Positions 54,651 to 63,036 of a stretch of 63,036 nucleotides of DNA are shown here, piece by piece (position 1 is the stretch's first letter; each line of letters begins with the position of its first letter). The position numbers were made by a program, and so were the translations under genes. The stretch is from assembly GCA_945863605.1 (NCBI GenBank), contig CAMAZP010000017.1, positions 1 to 63,036 on the forward strand, written 5' to 3'. This DNA is from Chitinophaga pinensis (GTDB taxonomy: Bacteria; Bacteroidota; Bacteroidia; Flavobacteriales_D; Crocinitomicaceae). The notes under the pieces are model-generated. The model had not been told where the DNA came from and ran no database searches. It worked only from the letters and a program-made list of their open reading frames with translations.

Positions 54651-54967
54651 TATTTAATCACCTCCCCTGATTTCTTTGAATAACGTACTAAATTACCCTT
54701 GTCGTTTAGTTTTCTACCAATACGACTAGCTGTTCCATTAACAACAACCATTAAATTGGAGATGTGAATGGTTCCTTCTTTTTCAACAATTCCACCTTGT
54801 GGATTTGATGCGCTAGGTTTATTGTGACGCTTGATTATGTTAACTCCCTCAACTATCGCACGCATTTTATTACGATCGATTGTTAAAATTTTTCCTTCTT
54901 GTCCTTTAGATTCACCGCTTATAACTGTAACAGTGTCTCCAACTTTAATGTGTAGTTTCTTTTGCAT
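54650..54967 (-). CDS. rplX: 50S ribosomal protein L24
   Basis: 105 aa with a KOW motif ([20 protein letters not shown]) and [27 protein letters not shown]. An assembly initiator of the large subunit. Confidence 0.97.
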   Translation of the reverse strand: MQKKLHIKVGDTVTVISGESKGQEGKILTIDRNKMRAIVEGVNIIKRHNKPSASNPQGGIVEKEGTIHISNLMVVVNGTASRIGRKLNDKGNLVRYSKKSGEVIK

Positions 54968-54977
54968 GTTTAAAGAT

Positions 54978-55346
54978 TTATAACACCTCTGGTGCTAGTG
55001 AAACAATTTTCATGTAATTATTCTCTCTTAGCTCACGTGCAACAGGTCCAAAAATACGTGTACCTCTCATCTCACCTGCTTGATTTAAAATAACGCATGC
55101 ATTATCATCAAAACGAATGTAAGAACCATCAGCTCTACGTATTTCTTTTTTTGTTCTTACTACAACTGCTTTTGCAACTGATCCTTTCTTTACTGCGCCA
55201 TTAGGCATCGCACTTTTTATAGCAACAACAATCTTGTCACCAACCGATGCATAACGTCTTTTTGTACCTCCTAGAACTCTTATGCACAAAACTTCTTTTG
55301 CACCTGAGTTGTCAGCAACTGATAGTCTCGATTCTGTTTGTATCAT
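54978..55346 (-). CDS. rplN: 50S ribosomal protein L14
   Basis: 122 aa, standard length: [57 protein letters not shown] and [20 protein letters not shown]. Interface protein that also binds the silencing factor RsfS. Confidence 0.98.
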   Translation of the reverse strand: MIQTESRLSVADNSGAKEVLCIRVLGGTKRRYASVGDKIVVAIKSAMPNGAVKKGSVAKAVVVRTKKEIRRADGSYIRFDDNACVILNQAGEMRGTRIFGPVARELRENNYMKIVSLAPEVL

Positions 55347-55354
55347 TTCTCAGT

Positions 55355-55612
55355 TTATTTAGCTCTTTCGACAATTTCTACTAATCTCCAATTCTTTGTT
55401 TTGCTCAAAGGACGAGTTTCCATGATTTTCACAACATCACCTGTTTGACAGTCATTTTTCTCATCATGAGCAACAAATTTGGTAGTTTTTTTAACAAACT
55501 TACCATACTTCGGGTGTTTCACTTTACGTTCAACTGCAACTACGATAGACTTATCCATTTTGTTGCTTGTTACAATCCCTACTCTTTCTTTTCTTAAATT
55601 CCTCTTTTCCAT
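55355..55612 (-). CDS. rpsQ: 30S ribosomal protein S17
   Basis: 85 aa, OB-fold: [43 protein letters not shown] and [20 protein letters not shown]. Primary 16S rRNA binder. Confidence 0.97.
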   Translation of the reverse strand: MEKRNLRKERVGIVTSNKMDKSIVVAVERKVKHPKYGKFVKKTTKFVAHDEKNDCQTGDVVKIMETRPLSKTKNWRLVEIVERAK

Positions 55613-55635
55613 AAATGCTTTTTAAATAACAAGCA

Positions 55636-55830
55636 CTAAGCTTGAATTGAACGATGTGTTAATTCAGTACTCAAACGTGCAATTAATTTTCGCATCTCTT
55701 TAATTCTCAATGGATTTTCAATAGGAGCCATTTTGTGCGTTAGTTTTAAACTTACGTATTGATTTTTAAAATCAATAAGGCGACTATTTAAATCTTCTAT
55801 TGACAATTTTGCGATTTCTTGTTTTTTCAT
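55636..55830 (-). CDS. rpmC: 50S ribosomal protein L29
   Basis: 64 aa, two-helix hairpin: MKKQEIAKLSIEDLNSRLID ... NPLRIKEMRKLIARLSTELT. Lies near the exit tunnel and the SRP docking site. Confidence 0.96.
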   Translation of the reverse strand: MKKQEIAKLSIEDLNSRLIDFKNQYVSLKLTHKMAPIENPLRIKEMRKLIARLSTELTHRSIQA

Positions 55831-55839
55831 AATAATAAA

Positions 55840-56265
55840 TTAAACAGGTAAAACATAATCATTGCGAACAACGAATTTACATTTAACTGGTAGCTTCTGC
55901 GCAGCCAATCGCATAGCTTCTTTTGCAATTTCGTATGAAACACCATCAGCTTCAAACATGATACGACCTGGTTTGATAACTGCAACCCAATGACTTGGTG
56001 CACCTTTACCTTTACCCATACGTACCTCTGCCGGTTTAGAGGTTACCGGTTTGTCAGGGAAAATACGAATCCATACTTTACCCTCACGTTTCATGTATCG
56101 TGTAACGGCGATACGTGAAGCTTCTATTTGACGCGATGTGATCCATCCTGGTTCCAAAGACTTAAGTCCGAAAGATCCGAAAGAAATAGTTGAGCCTCTA
56201 TGAGCTATACCACGATTTCTACCTTTCTGTACTCTTCTAAATTTTGTTCTTTTAGGCTGTAACAT
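55840..56265 (-). CDS. rplP: 50S ribosomal protein L16
   Basis: 141 aa. [40 protein letters not shown], and [20 protein letters not shown]. Positions A-site tRNA in the large subunit. Confidence 0.97.
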   Translation of the reverse strand: MLQPKRTKFRRVQKGRNRGIAHRGSTISFGSFGLKSLEPGWITSRQIEASRIAVTRYMKREGKVWIRIFPDKPVTSKPAEVRMGKGKGAPSHWVAVIKPGRIMFEADGVSYEIAKEAMRLAAQKLPVKCKFVVRNDYVLPV

Positions 56266-56284
56266 TTCCTTTATATTTTTTCAA

Positions 56285-57010
56285 TTACTTTTTCTTTCTT
56301 TTTGCATTTACTGTCTTACGATCGTTTCCGTTGTTGTTACCACCACCTGAAGTTGATACTCCAATGTTTGGTGCTAAATCTCTTTTACCGTAAACTTCAC
56401 CTCTACAAATCCAAACTTTAATTCCTAATCTACCATAAGTGGTATGTGCTTCAGACAATGCATAATCAATATCTGCTCTGAATGTATGCAAAGGAGTTCT
56501 TCCATCTTTATACATTTCTGAACGTGCCATTTCAGCTCCATTTAAACGACCAGAAATTTTGATTTTTATCCCTTCTGCACCCATTCTCATAGTACTTGCA
56601 ATCGCCATTTTAATTGCTCTCCTAAATGAAATGCGTGCTTCTAATTGTCTAGCAACACCGTCAGCAACTAAGCGAGCATCAAGTTCCGGTCTTTTAACTT
56701 CAAAAATATTGATTTGAATTTCTTTTTTAGTTAACTTCTTTAACTCCTCCTTCAATTTGTCAACCTCTTGTCCACCTTTTCCGATAATAACTCCTGGACG
56801 AGCAGTATTAATTGTTACGGTTACTAACTTTAAAGTTCTTTCTATGATAATTTTCGCAATACTTGCTTTTGCTAAACGAGCTGTCAAATATTTACGTATT
56901 TGATCATCTTCAACAATTTTATCTTTGTAATCATTACCCCCGTACCAATTAGATTCCCAACCATGGATGTAACCTAATCTATTTCCTATTGGATTCGTTT
57001 TTTGTCCCAT
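56285..57010 (-). CDS. rpsC: 30S ribosomal protein S3
   Basis: 241 aa. [22 protein letters not shown] domain with [20 protein letters not shown], and [29 protein letters not shown] Gly/Asn-rich basic C-terminal tail ([20 protein letters not shown]) follows. Forms part of the mRNA entry channel. Confidence 0.97.
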   Translation of the reverse strand: MGQKTNPIGNRLGYIHGWESNWYGGNDYKDKIVEDDQIRKYLTARLAKASIAKIIIERTLKLVTVTINTARPGVIIGKGGQEVDKLKEELKKLTKKEIQINIFEVKRPELDARLVADGVARQLEARISFRRAIKMAIASTMRMGAEGIKIKISGRLNGAEMARSEMYKDGRTPLHTFRADIDYALSEAHTTYGRLGIKVWICRGEVYGKRDLAPNIGVSTSGGGNNNGNDRKTVNAKRKKK

Positions 57011-57018
57011 TTCACCAA

Positions 57019-57414
57019 TTATTTAGTACCATCAACAACGATGGTAACGTGATTTGACCTTTTTCTTATTCTATGTGCTCTTCCTTGAGGTGCAGGTTGA
57101 ATTCTTTTCAACATTGTTCCACAACCAACTTCGATTGATTTAACTACCAATACCTCTTGGCTGATATCAGCACCTTCATTTTTCTGCTCCCAGTTGGAGA
57201 TCGCAGATCTCAGTAACTTACCAAGACTTGTAGAAGCCTCTTTACTATTGAAGTTAAGGATATTTAAAGCTTTATTGACTTCAACTCCTCTAATTAAATC
57301 AGCAACTAATCTCATTTTTCGTGGTGAAATTGGAGAATTCTTAAGTTGTGCAATCGCAATTGCTTTTTTTGATTTTTTAAGCTCTTCAGCTCTTAAACGT
57401 TTTCTAGCTCCCAT
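57019..57414 (-). CDS. rplV: 50S ribosomal protein L22
   Basis: 131 aa. [20 protein letters not shown] and the loop-bearing C-terminus [31 protein letters not shown] that lines the exit tunnel. Confidence 0.97.
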   Translation of the reverse strand: MGARKRLRAEELKKSKKAIAIAQLKNSPISPRKMRLVADLIRGVEVNKALNILNFNSKEASTSLGKLLRSAISNWEQKNEGADISQEVLVVKSIEVGCGTMLKRIQPAPQGRAHRIRKRSNHVTIVVDGTK

Positions 57415-57429
57415 GACTGTTATAAATTC

Positions 57430-57708
57430 TTAACGTTTCTTATCTTTTTTATTTCCACCATGACCACGGAAGTTTCTAGTCGGTGAAAATTCACCTAACT
57501 TGTGACCTACCATATTTTCAGTAACAAAAACAGGAATAAATTTATTTCCGTTGTGAACTGCAAAAGTGAATCCTACGAATTCTGGTGTAATGGTTGATGC
57601 TCTTGACCAAGTTTTTATAACAGCTTTACTGCTAGAAGCTTTAGCATCATCAACTCTTTTCATTAGTTTATAATGAACAAAAGGCGGTTTTTTTAATGAA
57701 CGACTCAT
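57430..57708 (-). CDS. rpsS: 30S ribosomal protein S19
   Basis: 92 aa. [62 protein letters not shown]. Head of the small subunit. Confidence 0.97.
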   Translation of the reverse strand: MSRSLKKPPFVHYKLMKRVDDAKASSSKAVIKTWSRASTITPEFVGFTFAVHNGNKFIPVFVTENMVGHKLGEFSPTRNFRGHGGNKKDKKR

Positions 57709-57718
57709 ATCCTAATAT

Positions 57719-58543
57719 CTATTTTTTTCTTCTTTCAACAATAAATTTATCTGAGTATTTGCTTTTGGATCTTGTTTTAAATCCTTTAGCAGGCATACCG
57801 TTTCTTGATCTTGGATGACCTCCGGCATTTCTACCTTCACCTCCACCCATCGGGTGATCAACAGGGTTCATAACAACACCTCTTACGCGAGGTCTTCTTC
57901 CTAACCATCTTGATCTACCTGCCTTACCCGAAACAACTAAATTATGTTCAGCATTTGAAACTGAACCAATTGTCGCAAGACATGTAGTTAATATCATTCT
58001 TGTTTCACCTGAAGGCATTTTTATAGTAGCATATCTACCATCTCTTGCATTCAGCTGAGCGTAAGTACCTGCACCTCTAGCGATTGAACCACCTTTTCCT
58101 GGTTTTAATTCAATGTTGTGAATGACAGTTCCTAAAGGAACGTCTGACAAATACATGGCATTACCGATGTTAGGAGCAGCTGATTTCCCAGAGACCACTG
58201 TATCACCTACTTTAATACCAGTTGGAGCGATAATATATCTTTTTTCTCCATCAGCATAAAATAAAAGTGCGATGTGTGCCGTACGATTAGGATCATATTC
58301 AACCGTTTTTACAACTGCTGGAATATCAAACTTATCACGTTTAAAATCAATAATACGGTATCTTTGTTTGTGACCACCACCTAAGTAGCGCATCGTCATT
58401 CTACCATCGTTATTTCTACCACCAGATTTTTTCATACTAGCCAATAGGCTTTTCTCAGGTGCAGAAGCAGTAATCTCTGCAAAATCAGTCGCTACTTTGT
58501 GACGCTGACCTGGTGTTGTTGGTTTAAACTTTTTTAGACTCAT
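57719..58543 (-). CDS. rplB: 50S ribosomal protein L2
   Basis: 274 aa. [73 protein letters not shown]. Includes the conserved His of the peptidyl-transferase region. Confidence 0.98.
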   Translation of the reverse strand: MSLKKFKPTTPGQRHKVATDFAEITASAPEKSLLASMKKSGGRNNDGRMTMRYLGGGHKQRYRIIDFKRDKFDIPAVVKTVEYDPNRTAHIALLFYADGEKRYIIAPTGIKVGDTVVSGKSAAPNIGNAMYLSDVPLGTVIHNIELKPGKGGSIARGAGTYAQLNARDGRYATIKMPSGETRMILTTCLATIGSVSNAEHNLVVSGKAGRSRWLGRRPRVRGVVMNPVDHPMGGGEGRNAGGHPRSRNGMPAKGFKTRSKSKYSDKFIVERRKK

Positions 58544-58553
58544 TATTCAGTCA

Positions 58554-58850
58554 TTAATAATTGTTAAACAAATCAATGGTTTCACCATCCGCAACAGTAA
58601 CTATAGCCTTTTTCCATTGTTTACTTTTTTGTTCAACAACGCCTTTGTTAGTGTACTTCACAGAGGATACCCCACCGCCATAATTTAATGTACGAACATC
58701 TGTGACATGAACTCCATACATTTTCTCGACGGCATTTTTAATTTCAATTTTATTTGCTTTCCTATCTACTTCAAAAGTGAAACTATTCAATTTTTCACTA
58801 GCGAAAGTTGCTTTTTCAGTTATGATAGGTTTATATATTATCGTTTGCAT
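58554..58850 (-). CDS. rplW: 50S ribosomal protein L23
   Basis: About 98 aa from ATG 58850 (MQTIIYKPIITEKATFASEK); the frame continues to 58877 but that would overlap rplD. KIEIKNAVEKMYGVHVTDVR TLNYGG is typical. Docking site for trigger factor and SRP at the tunnel exit. Confidence 0.96.
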   Translation of the reverse strand: MQTIIYKPIITEKATFASEKLNSFTFEVDRKANKIEIKNAVEKMYGVHVTDVRTLNYGGGVSSVKYTNKGVVEQKSKQWKKAIVTVADGETIDLFNNY

Positions 58851-58857
58851 AACTTTT

Positions 58858-59484
58858 TTAATTAAGGATGTTTTCAATTTTGTTAATAGAACTCTCCAAC
58901 AGCACTACTTTTTTGGCATTCAAGATGTCATAAGTATTAAAAGAGTCAGCAGTAACAACTTTGATTTTATTTAAATTTCTAGATGACAAGTACACATTAT
59001 CAGTACTTTCTCCCAAAATCATTAAAACTTTTTGATCATCTAATTTCAAAGCACTCATCAAAGATTTGAAATCTTTTGTTTTTGCTGCGGTAAAGTTAAA
59101 GTCTTCAATAATCAATAAACCATCATTTTTAGCTTGGTACGCTAATGCAGATTTTCTAGCTAATCTTTTTAGTTTAATATTCAATTTAAAGTGATAGTTT
59201 CTAGGGCGAGGTCCAAATATTCTACCTCCACCTACTCTTGTTCCAGATTTAGCACTACCTGCTCTTGCACCACCAGTTCCTTTTTGTTTCTTAAGTTTCT
59301 TTGTTGAACCAGCTACTTCATTTCTTTCTTTCGATTTATGAGTACCTTGTCTTCTGTTAGCTAAATGTTGTTTTACATCTAAATAAATAGCATGATTATT
59401 TGGCTCAATTCCAAAAACTGTTTCAGATAATTCAACTGATTTAGATGTTACTGAACCTTTTGTGTCGTATATATTTACTTTCAT
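58858..59484 (-). CDS. rplD: 50S ribosomal protein L4
   Basis: 208 aa. NHAIYLDVKQHLANRRQGTH KSKERNEVAGSTKKLKKQKG TGGARAGS, and GGGRIFGPRPRNYHFKLNIK. Its loop reaches the tunnel constriction. In E. coli it autoregulates the S10 operon. One-base overlap with rplC. Confidence 0.97.
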   Translation of the reverse strand: MKVNIYDTKGSVTSKSVELSETVFGIEPNNHAIYLDVKQHLANRRQGTHKSKERNEVAGSTKKLKKQKGTGGARAGSAKSGTRVGGGRIFGPRPRNYHFKLNIKLKRLARKSALAYQAKNDGLLIIEDFNFTAAKTKDFKSLMSALKLDDQKVLMILGESTDNVYLSSRNLNKIKVVTADSFNTYDILNAKKVVLLESSINKIENILN

Positions 59485-60098
59485 TACTTTTTAATTGTTA
59501 GAGTTGAACCATTAGCTCCAGGAACAGAACCTTTAACAATGAGAATGTTTCTGTCAGCCAAAACTTTAAGGATTTCTAAGTTAGAAGCTAATCTTCTCTT
59601 ATTTCCCATTTGTCCAGCCATACGCATTCCTTTAAATACGCGTGCAGGGTATGAACAAGCACCGATTGAACCAGGAGCACGAAGTCTGTTATGTTGACCG
59701 TGTGTTGCTTGACCAACTCCACCGAAACCATGACGTCTTACAACACCCTGGAAACCTTTACCTTTACTTGTACCGACTACGTCAATAAATTCTCCTTCTT
59801 GGAAAATTGCAACATCAACTAAATCACCTACTGAAACATTTTTAAAACCTTTAAACTCTACCAATTTTGATTTTGGTGTGGTATTAGCTTTTTTAAAATG
59901 CCCTTTCAATGCATTTGGAGTGTTTTTTTCTTTTTTCTCTCCAAATCCTAGTTGAACAGCTTCGTAACCATCTCTGTCTTGTGTTTTGATTTGAGTCACA
60001 ACACAAGGACCAGCTTCAATAACTGTGCATGGTAATGATTTACCCTCAGCACTATAGATGCTAGTCATTCCGACTTTTCGACCAATTATACCTGGCAT
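59484..60098 (-). CDS. rplC: 50S ribosomal protein L3
   Basis: 204 aa. [71 protein letters not shown]. One of the earliest-binding large-subunit proteins; contains the conserved Gln of the peptidyl-transferase approach loop. Confidence 0.97.
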   Translation of the reverse strand: MPGIIGRKVGMTSIYSAEGKSLPCTVIEAGPCVVTQIKTQDRDGYEAVQLGFGEKKEKNTPNALKGHFKKANTTPKSKLVEFKGFKNVSVGDLVDVAIFQEGEFIDVVGTSKGKGFQGVVRRHGFGGVGQATHGQHNRLRAPGSIGACSYPARVFKGMRMAGQMGNKRRLASNLEILKVLADRNILIVKGSVPGANGSTLTIKK

Positions 60099-60117
60099 AT
60101 TCTAATTATTAAAAAAT

Positions 60118-60423
60118 TTACACTTTTATTTCAACGTCAACACCACTAGGAAGTTCTAACTTCATTAAGGCGTCAACTGTTTTTGATGAACTACTGTAGA
60201 TGTCCATTAAACGTTTATAAGAACATAACTCAAATTGCTCTCTCGCTTTTTTCATTACGTGAGGTGAACGCAATACAGTATATATTCTTTTGTGAGTAGG
60301 AAGGGGAATAGGACCACTTACAACTGCTCCAGTAGACTTTACAGTTTTAACAATCTTTTCAGCCGATTTATCCAAAAGGTTGTGATCGTAAGATTTTAAT
60401 TTTATTCTAATTTTTTGACTCAT
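60118..60423 (-). CDS. rpsJ: 30S ribosomal protein S10
   Basis: 101 aa. [56 protein letters not shown]. Also a transcription antitermination factor (NusE). It follows fusA by 11 bp; no tuf gene intervenes, the normal Bacteroidota order. Confidence 0.98.
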   Translation of the reverse strand: MSQKIRIKLKSYDHNLLDKSAEKIVKTVKSTGAVVSGPIPLPTHKRIYTVLRSPHVMKKAREQFELCSYKRLMDIYSSSSKTVDALMKLELPSGVDVEIKV

Positions 60424-60434
60424 CTGCTTAATTA

Positions 60435-62540
60435 TTATGCTGTGATTTTACCATTTGCTTTAGCAATTACATCTTCTGCTACGTTCCTTGGAGCCTCAGC
60501 GTAATGAGAAAATTCCATAGAAGAACTTGCTCTTCCTGAAGTGATTGTTCTCAATTGAGTAACATATCCAAACATTTCAGATAATGGAACGTCTGCCTTT
60601 AATACTTTCGCACCATTGCGGTCGTCCATACCTTTCATCATTCCTCTTCTTCTGTTTAAATCACCTACAACGTCTCCCATATTTTCTTCAGGGGTAACAA
60701 CTTCTAATTTCATAATTGGTTCCAACAATATTGGAGCACAAGATTTTAAAGCTGCTCTGTAGGCCATTTTTGCACATAATTCAAAAGATAATGAATCTGA
60801 ATCGACATTATGATAAGAACCATCAATCAATTCAACCTTCATTGCTTCAAGAGGAAAACCTGCTAATACACCATTTTTCATTGATTCTTTAAACCCTTTT
60901 TCAACTGAAGGAATAAATTCACGAGGTATGTTACCACCTTTAATACTGTTAATGAATTCTAAACCTGATTTTTCTGGATTGTCTTGAGCAGAGATTTTAA
61001 CTAAGATATCGGCAAATTTTCCACGACCACCTGTTTGTTTTTTGTATTGCTCTCTGTGATCTGTAGAACCAGAAATAGCTTCACGGTAAGCAACTTGCGG
61101 AGCTCCTTGACTAACTTCAACTTTAAACTCTCTTTTAAGACGGTCAACAATGATTTCTAAGTGTAGCTCACCCATTCCAGAAATGATAGTTTGACCTGTT
61201 TCTTCGTCTGTGTTAACTCGGAAAGTTGGATCTTCTTCTGATAATTTAGATAGACCAATTGATAGACGATCAGTATCAGCTTGTGTTTTAGGCTCAATAG
61301 CTAAACCAATAACTGGCTCAGGGAATACCATTGATTCTAATACGATAGGGGCATTTTCAGCACATAATGTATCTCCAGTTTTAATATCCTTGAATCCTAC
61401 AACTGCACCAATATCACCAGCTCCTAATTCAGGAATTTGATTTTGTTTGTTAGCGTGCATTTGAAAGATACGAGAAATTCGCTCTTTATTTCCTGAACGC
61501 GTATTTAAAACATAAGAACCAGCTTCTAATTTTCCTGAATAAGCTCTTACGAAACATAAACGACCTACGAAAGGATCAGTTGCAATTTTAAATGCTAATC
61601 CAGCGAAAGGTTCATCAACAGAAGGTTGACGCATAATCTCTTCGTCTGTTTTTGGATTGATTCCAGTAATGCCTTCAATGTCCATTGGCGAAGGTAGGAT
61701 TTCCATTACCATATCCAACATTGCTTGAACACCTTTATTTTTGAAAGAAGAACCACACATCATTGGAACAACTTTTCCTGAGATAGTTGCTTCTCGTAAC
61801 GCATTTAAAATTTCTCTTTCTGTCAGTGAATTTTCATCCTCAAAGAATTTCTCCATTAATGATTCGTCAAACTCAGCAACAGCTTCTAATAATTCACTTC
61901 TTAACTTTCTTGCATCATCAATAATATCAGCTGGAATTTCAACTTCTTTGAAAGTCATCCCAAAATCATCCTCGTTCCAAACAATACCTTTAAAGTTAAT
62001 TAAATCAACTACACCTTTAAAGTTATCTTCGTCGCCAATATTAATTTGCAGAGGAAGTGCATGACTACCTAACATATCTTTAACTTGCTGACAAACTTTC
62101 AAAAAATCTGCACCTTGGCGGTCCATTTTGTTGACGAAACCAATTCTAGGAACGTTGTAATTATTTGCTAATCTCCAGTTAGTTTCTGATTGTGGTTCAA
62201 CACCATCAACAGCTGAAAACAAGAAAACCAAACCATCCAACACTCTTAAAGAACGGTTAACTTCAACTGTAAAATCAACGTGTCCTGGTGTATCAATAAT
62301 ATTAACGTGGTAAACTTGTCCTCTGTAATTCCAATTCAATGTAGTTGCAGCAGAAGTAATTGTAATACCTCTTTCTTGTTCTTGCTCCATCCAGTCCATT
62401 GTTGCAGCACCATCGTGTACTTCACCAATTTTGTGACTTACACCACCGTAGAAAAGAATTCTTTCTGTAGTTGTGGTTTTTCCAGCATCAATGTGTGCAG
62501 CAATACCAATATTTCTTGTAAATCTGAGATCTCTTGCCAT
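60435..62540 (-). CDS. fusA: Elongation factor G
   Basis: A 701-aa translocase GTPase. G1 [20 protein letters not shown]2 RGITITSA, G3 DTPGHVDF, G4 NKMD, and the later FTPDIII/IV/V segments including [20 protein letters not shown] and [18 protein letters not shown]. Full length. It is 5 bp downstream of rpsG in the str part of the operon. Confidence 0.97.
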   Translation of the reverse strand: MARDLRFTRNIGIAAHIDAGKTTTTERILFYGGVSHKIGEVHDGAATMDWMEQEQERGITITSAATTLNWNYRGQVYHVNIIDTPGHVDFTVEVNRSLRVLDGLVFLFSAVDGVEPQSETNWRLANNYNVPRIGFVNKMDRQGADFLKVCQQVKDMLGSHALPLQINIGDEDNFKGVVDLINFKGIVWNEDDFGMTFKEVEIPADIIDDARKLRSELLEAVAEFDESLMEKFFEDENSLTEREILNALREATISGKVVPMMCGSSFKNKGVQAMLDMVMEILPSPMDIEGITGINPKTDEEIMRQPSVDEPFAGLAFKIATDPFVGRLCFVRAYSGKLEAGSYVLNTRSGNKERISRIFQMHANKQNQIPELGAGDIGAVVGFKDIKTGDTLCAENAPIVLESMVFPEPVIGLAIEPKTQADTDRLSIGLSKLSEEDPTFRVNTDEETGQTIISGMGELHLEIIVDRLKREFKVEVSQGAPQVAYREAISGSTDHREQYKKQTGGRGKFADILVKISAQDNPEKSGLEFINSIKGGNIPREFIPSVEKGFKESMKNGVLAGFPLEAMKVELIDGSYHNVDSDSLSFELCAKMAYRAALKSCAPILLEPIMKLEVVTPEENMGDVVGDLNRRRGMMKGMDDRNGAKVLKADVPLSEMFGYVTQLRTITSGRASSSMEFSHYAEAPRNVAEDVIAKANGKITA

Positions 62541-62545
62541 TGTTA

Positions 62546-63016
62546 TTAGAATCTAAAATGTGAAAATGCTTTATTTGCTTCTGCCATTCTCATAGTGTCC
62601 TCTTTCTTTTTGAAAGCCGCACCTTCCTCCTTCGCAGCAGCAATAATTTCTGATGCAAGTTTCTGAGACATAGTTTTTTCATTTCTTTTGCGAGCGTAAC
62701 CTATCAACCATTTCATTGCTAGCGAAGATTTTCTTTCTTCTCTGACTGGTGTAGGTATTTGGAATGTAGCACCACCTACACGGCGGCTTCTAACTTCAAC
62801 AGCTGGAGTAACATTTTCCAATGCTTTTCTCCAAATGTCTAATCCTTCTTGTTCTTCATTTTTCTTATTTACGATTTCAATTGCATCGTAAAAGATTTTG
62901 AATGCTAAACTTTTTTTACCTGAAAACATTAAGTTGTTTACAAATTTTGTAACTACCACATCATTGAACTTTGGATCTGGCAGAATAGCAATCTTTTTGG
63001 CTTTTCTTCTTCTCAT
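62546..63016 (-). CDS. rpsG: 30S ribosomal protein S7
   Basis: 156 aa, complete. [40 protein letters not shown], and [20 protein letters not shown]. Assembles the head of the small subunit; represses the str operon in E. coli. rpsL is expected just beyond the right edge; only 20 bp of upstream sequence are in the window. Confidence 0.97.
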   Translation of the reverse strand: MRRRKAKKIAILPDPKFNDVVVTKFVNNLMFSGKKSLAFKIFYDAIEIVNKKNEEQEGLDIWRKALENVTPAVEVRSRRVGGATFQIPTPVREERKSSLAMKWLIGYARKRNEKTMSQKLASEIIAAAKEEGAAFKKKEDTMRMAEANKAFSHFRF

Positions 63017-63036
63017 TTTTCTAAAGCTTTTTTAAA

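Overview
The window looks like a chromosomal segment of an AT-rich Bacteroidota, most likely order Flavobacteriales (a Crocinitomicaceae/Fluviicola-like organism is my guess; this is inference from gene content). Supporting signs are promoter boxes of the Bacteroidota form TAnnTTTG, starts without Shine-Dalgarno sequences, type IX secretion (T9SS) sorting signals, SprB-type repeats, a MoxR/Bat operon, and a str-S10-spc-alpha ribosomal operon without tuf or map that is followed by carA-eno.

Layout. 1-7.0 kb: two very large secreted/surface proteins on the minus strand. One is a glycine-rich plus SprB-repeat protein that runs off the left edge; the other is a 1449-aa BNR/PKD protein with a C-terminal T9SS signal. 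7.1-10.7 kb (plus): ruvB, queG, an orphan RprY-like response regulator and tsaB. 10.7-17.5 kb (minus): a DUF5686 outer-membrane protein and an envelope cluster coaX - beta-barrel protein - TPR-like protein - lptC - small membrane protein. 17.6-21.0 kb: tRNA-Phe followed by the only clearly variable region, with a possible IS relic, a small secreted protein, a two-gene AbiEi/AbiEii type IV toxin-antitoxin (abortive infection) module between two ~80-bp near-identical direct repeats, and a decayed secreted ORF. 21.0-31.9 kb: miaA, an MltF-like transglycosylase, a TonB protein, a serine hydrolase carrying a GH3 C-terminal-like domain but no GH3 barrel, a haem-type TonB-dependent receptor with a small membrane protein, an MFS/Atg22-like transporter and dapD. 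31.9-39.4 kb: a seven-gene MoxR-DUF58-BatABCD operon. 39.4-43.8 kb: a Zn-ribbon protein, a Nudix hydrolase, lipoproteins, an XRE regulator, a Lys/Pro-rich protein and a LytS/LytTR two-component pair. 43.9-63.0 kb: eno and carA, then one continuous translation operon from rplQ back to rpsG (rpoA, secY, infA, fusA and 24 ribosomal-protein genes) with nearly all genes 0-25 bp apart.

How the parts relate. Most of the window is housekeeping. The envelope genes (lptC, Bat, TonB and receptor, MltF, DUF5686, T9SS cargo) fit a gliding/secretion-type Gram-negative surface. The best candidate for an accessory system is the AbiE cassette: hairpin-like flanking repeats, a 9-bp inverted repeat just upstream of its predicted promoter, and a position next to a tRNA. 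AbiE itself is a known family, so any novelty lies in the flanking repeat architecture. Other items worth a second look are a stem-loop in the only large gap of the ribosomal operon, just before rpsD (S4-leader candidate); three phased AGGGATTT repeats beside the LytTR gene; a histidine kinase with a degenerate H-box; and the GH3-less hydrolase. I found no CRISPR array, rRNA, intact insertion sequence or prophage.
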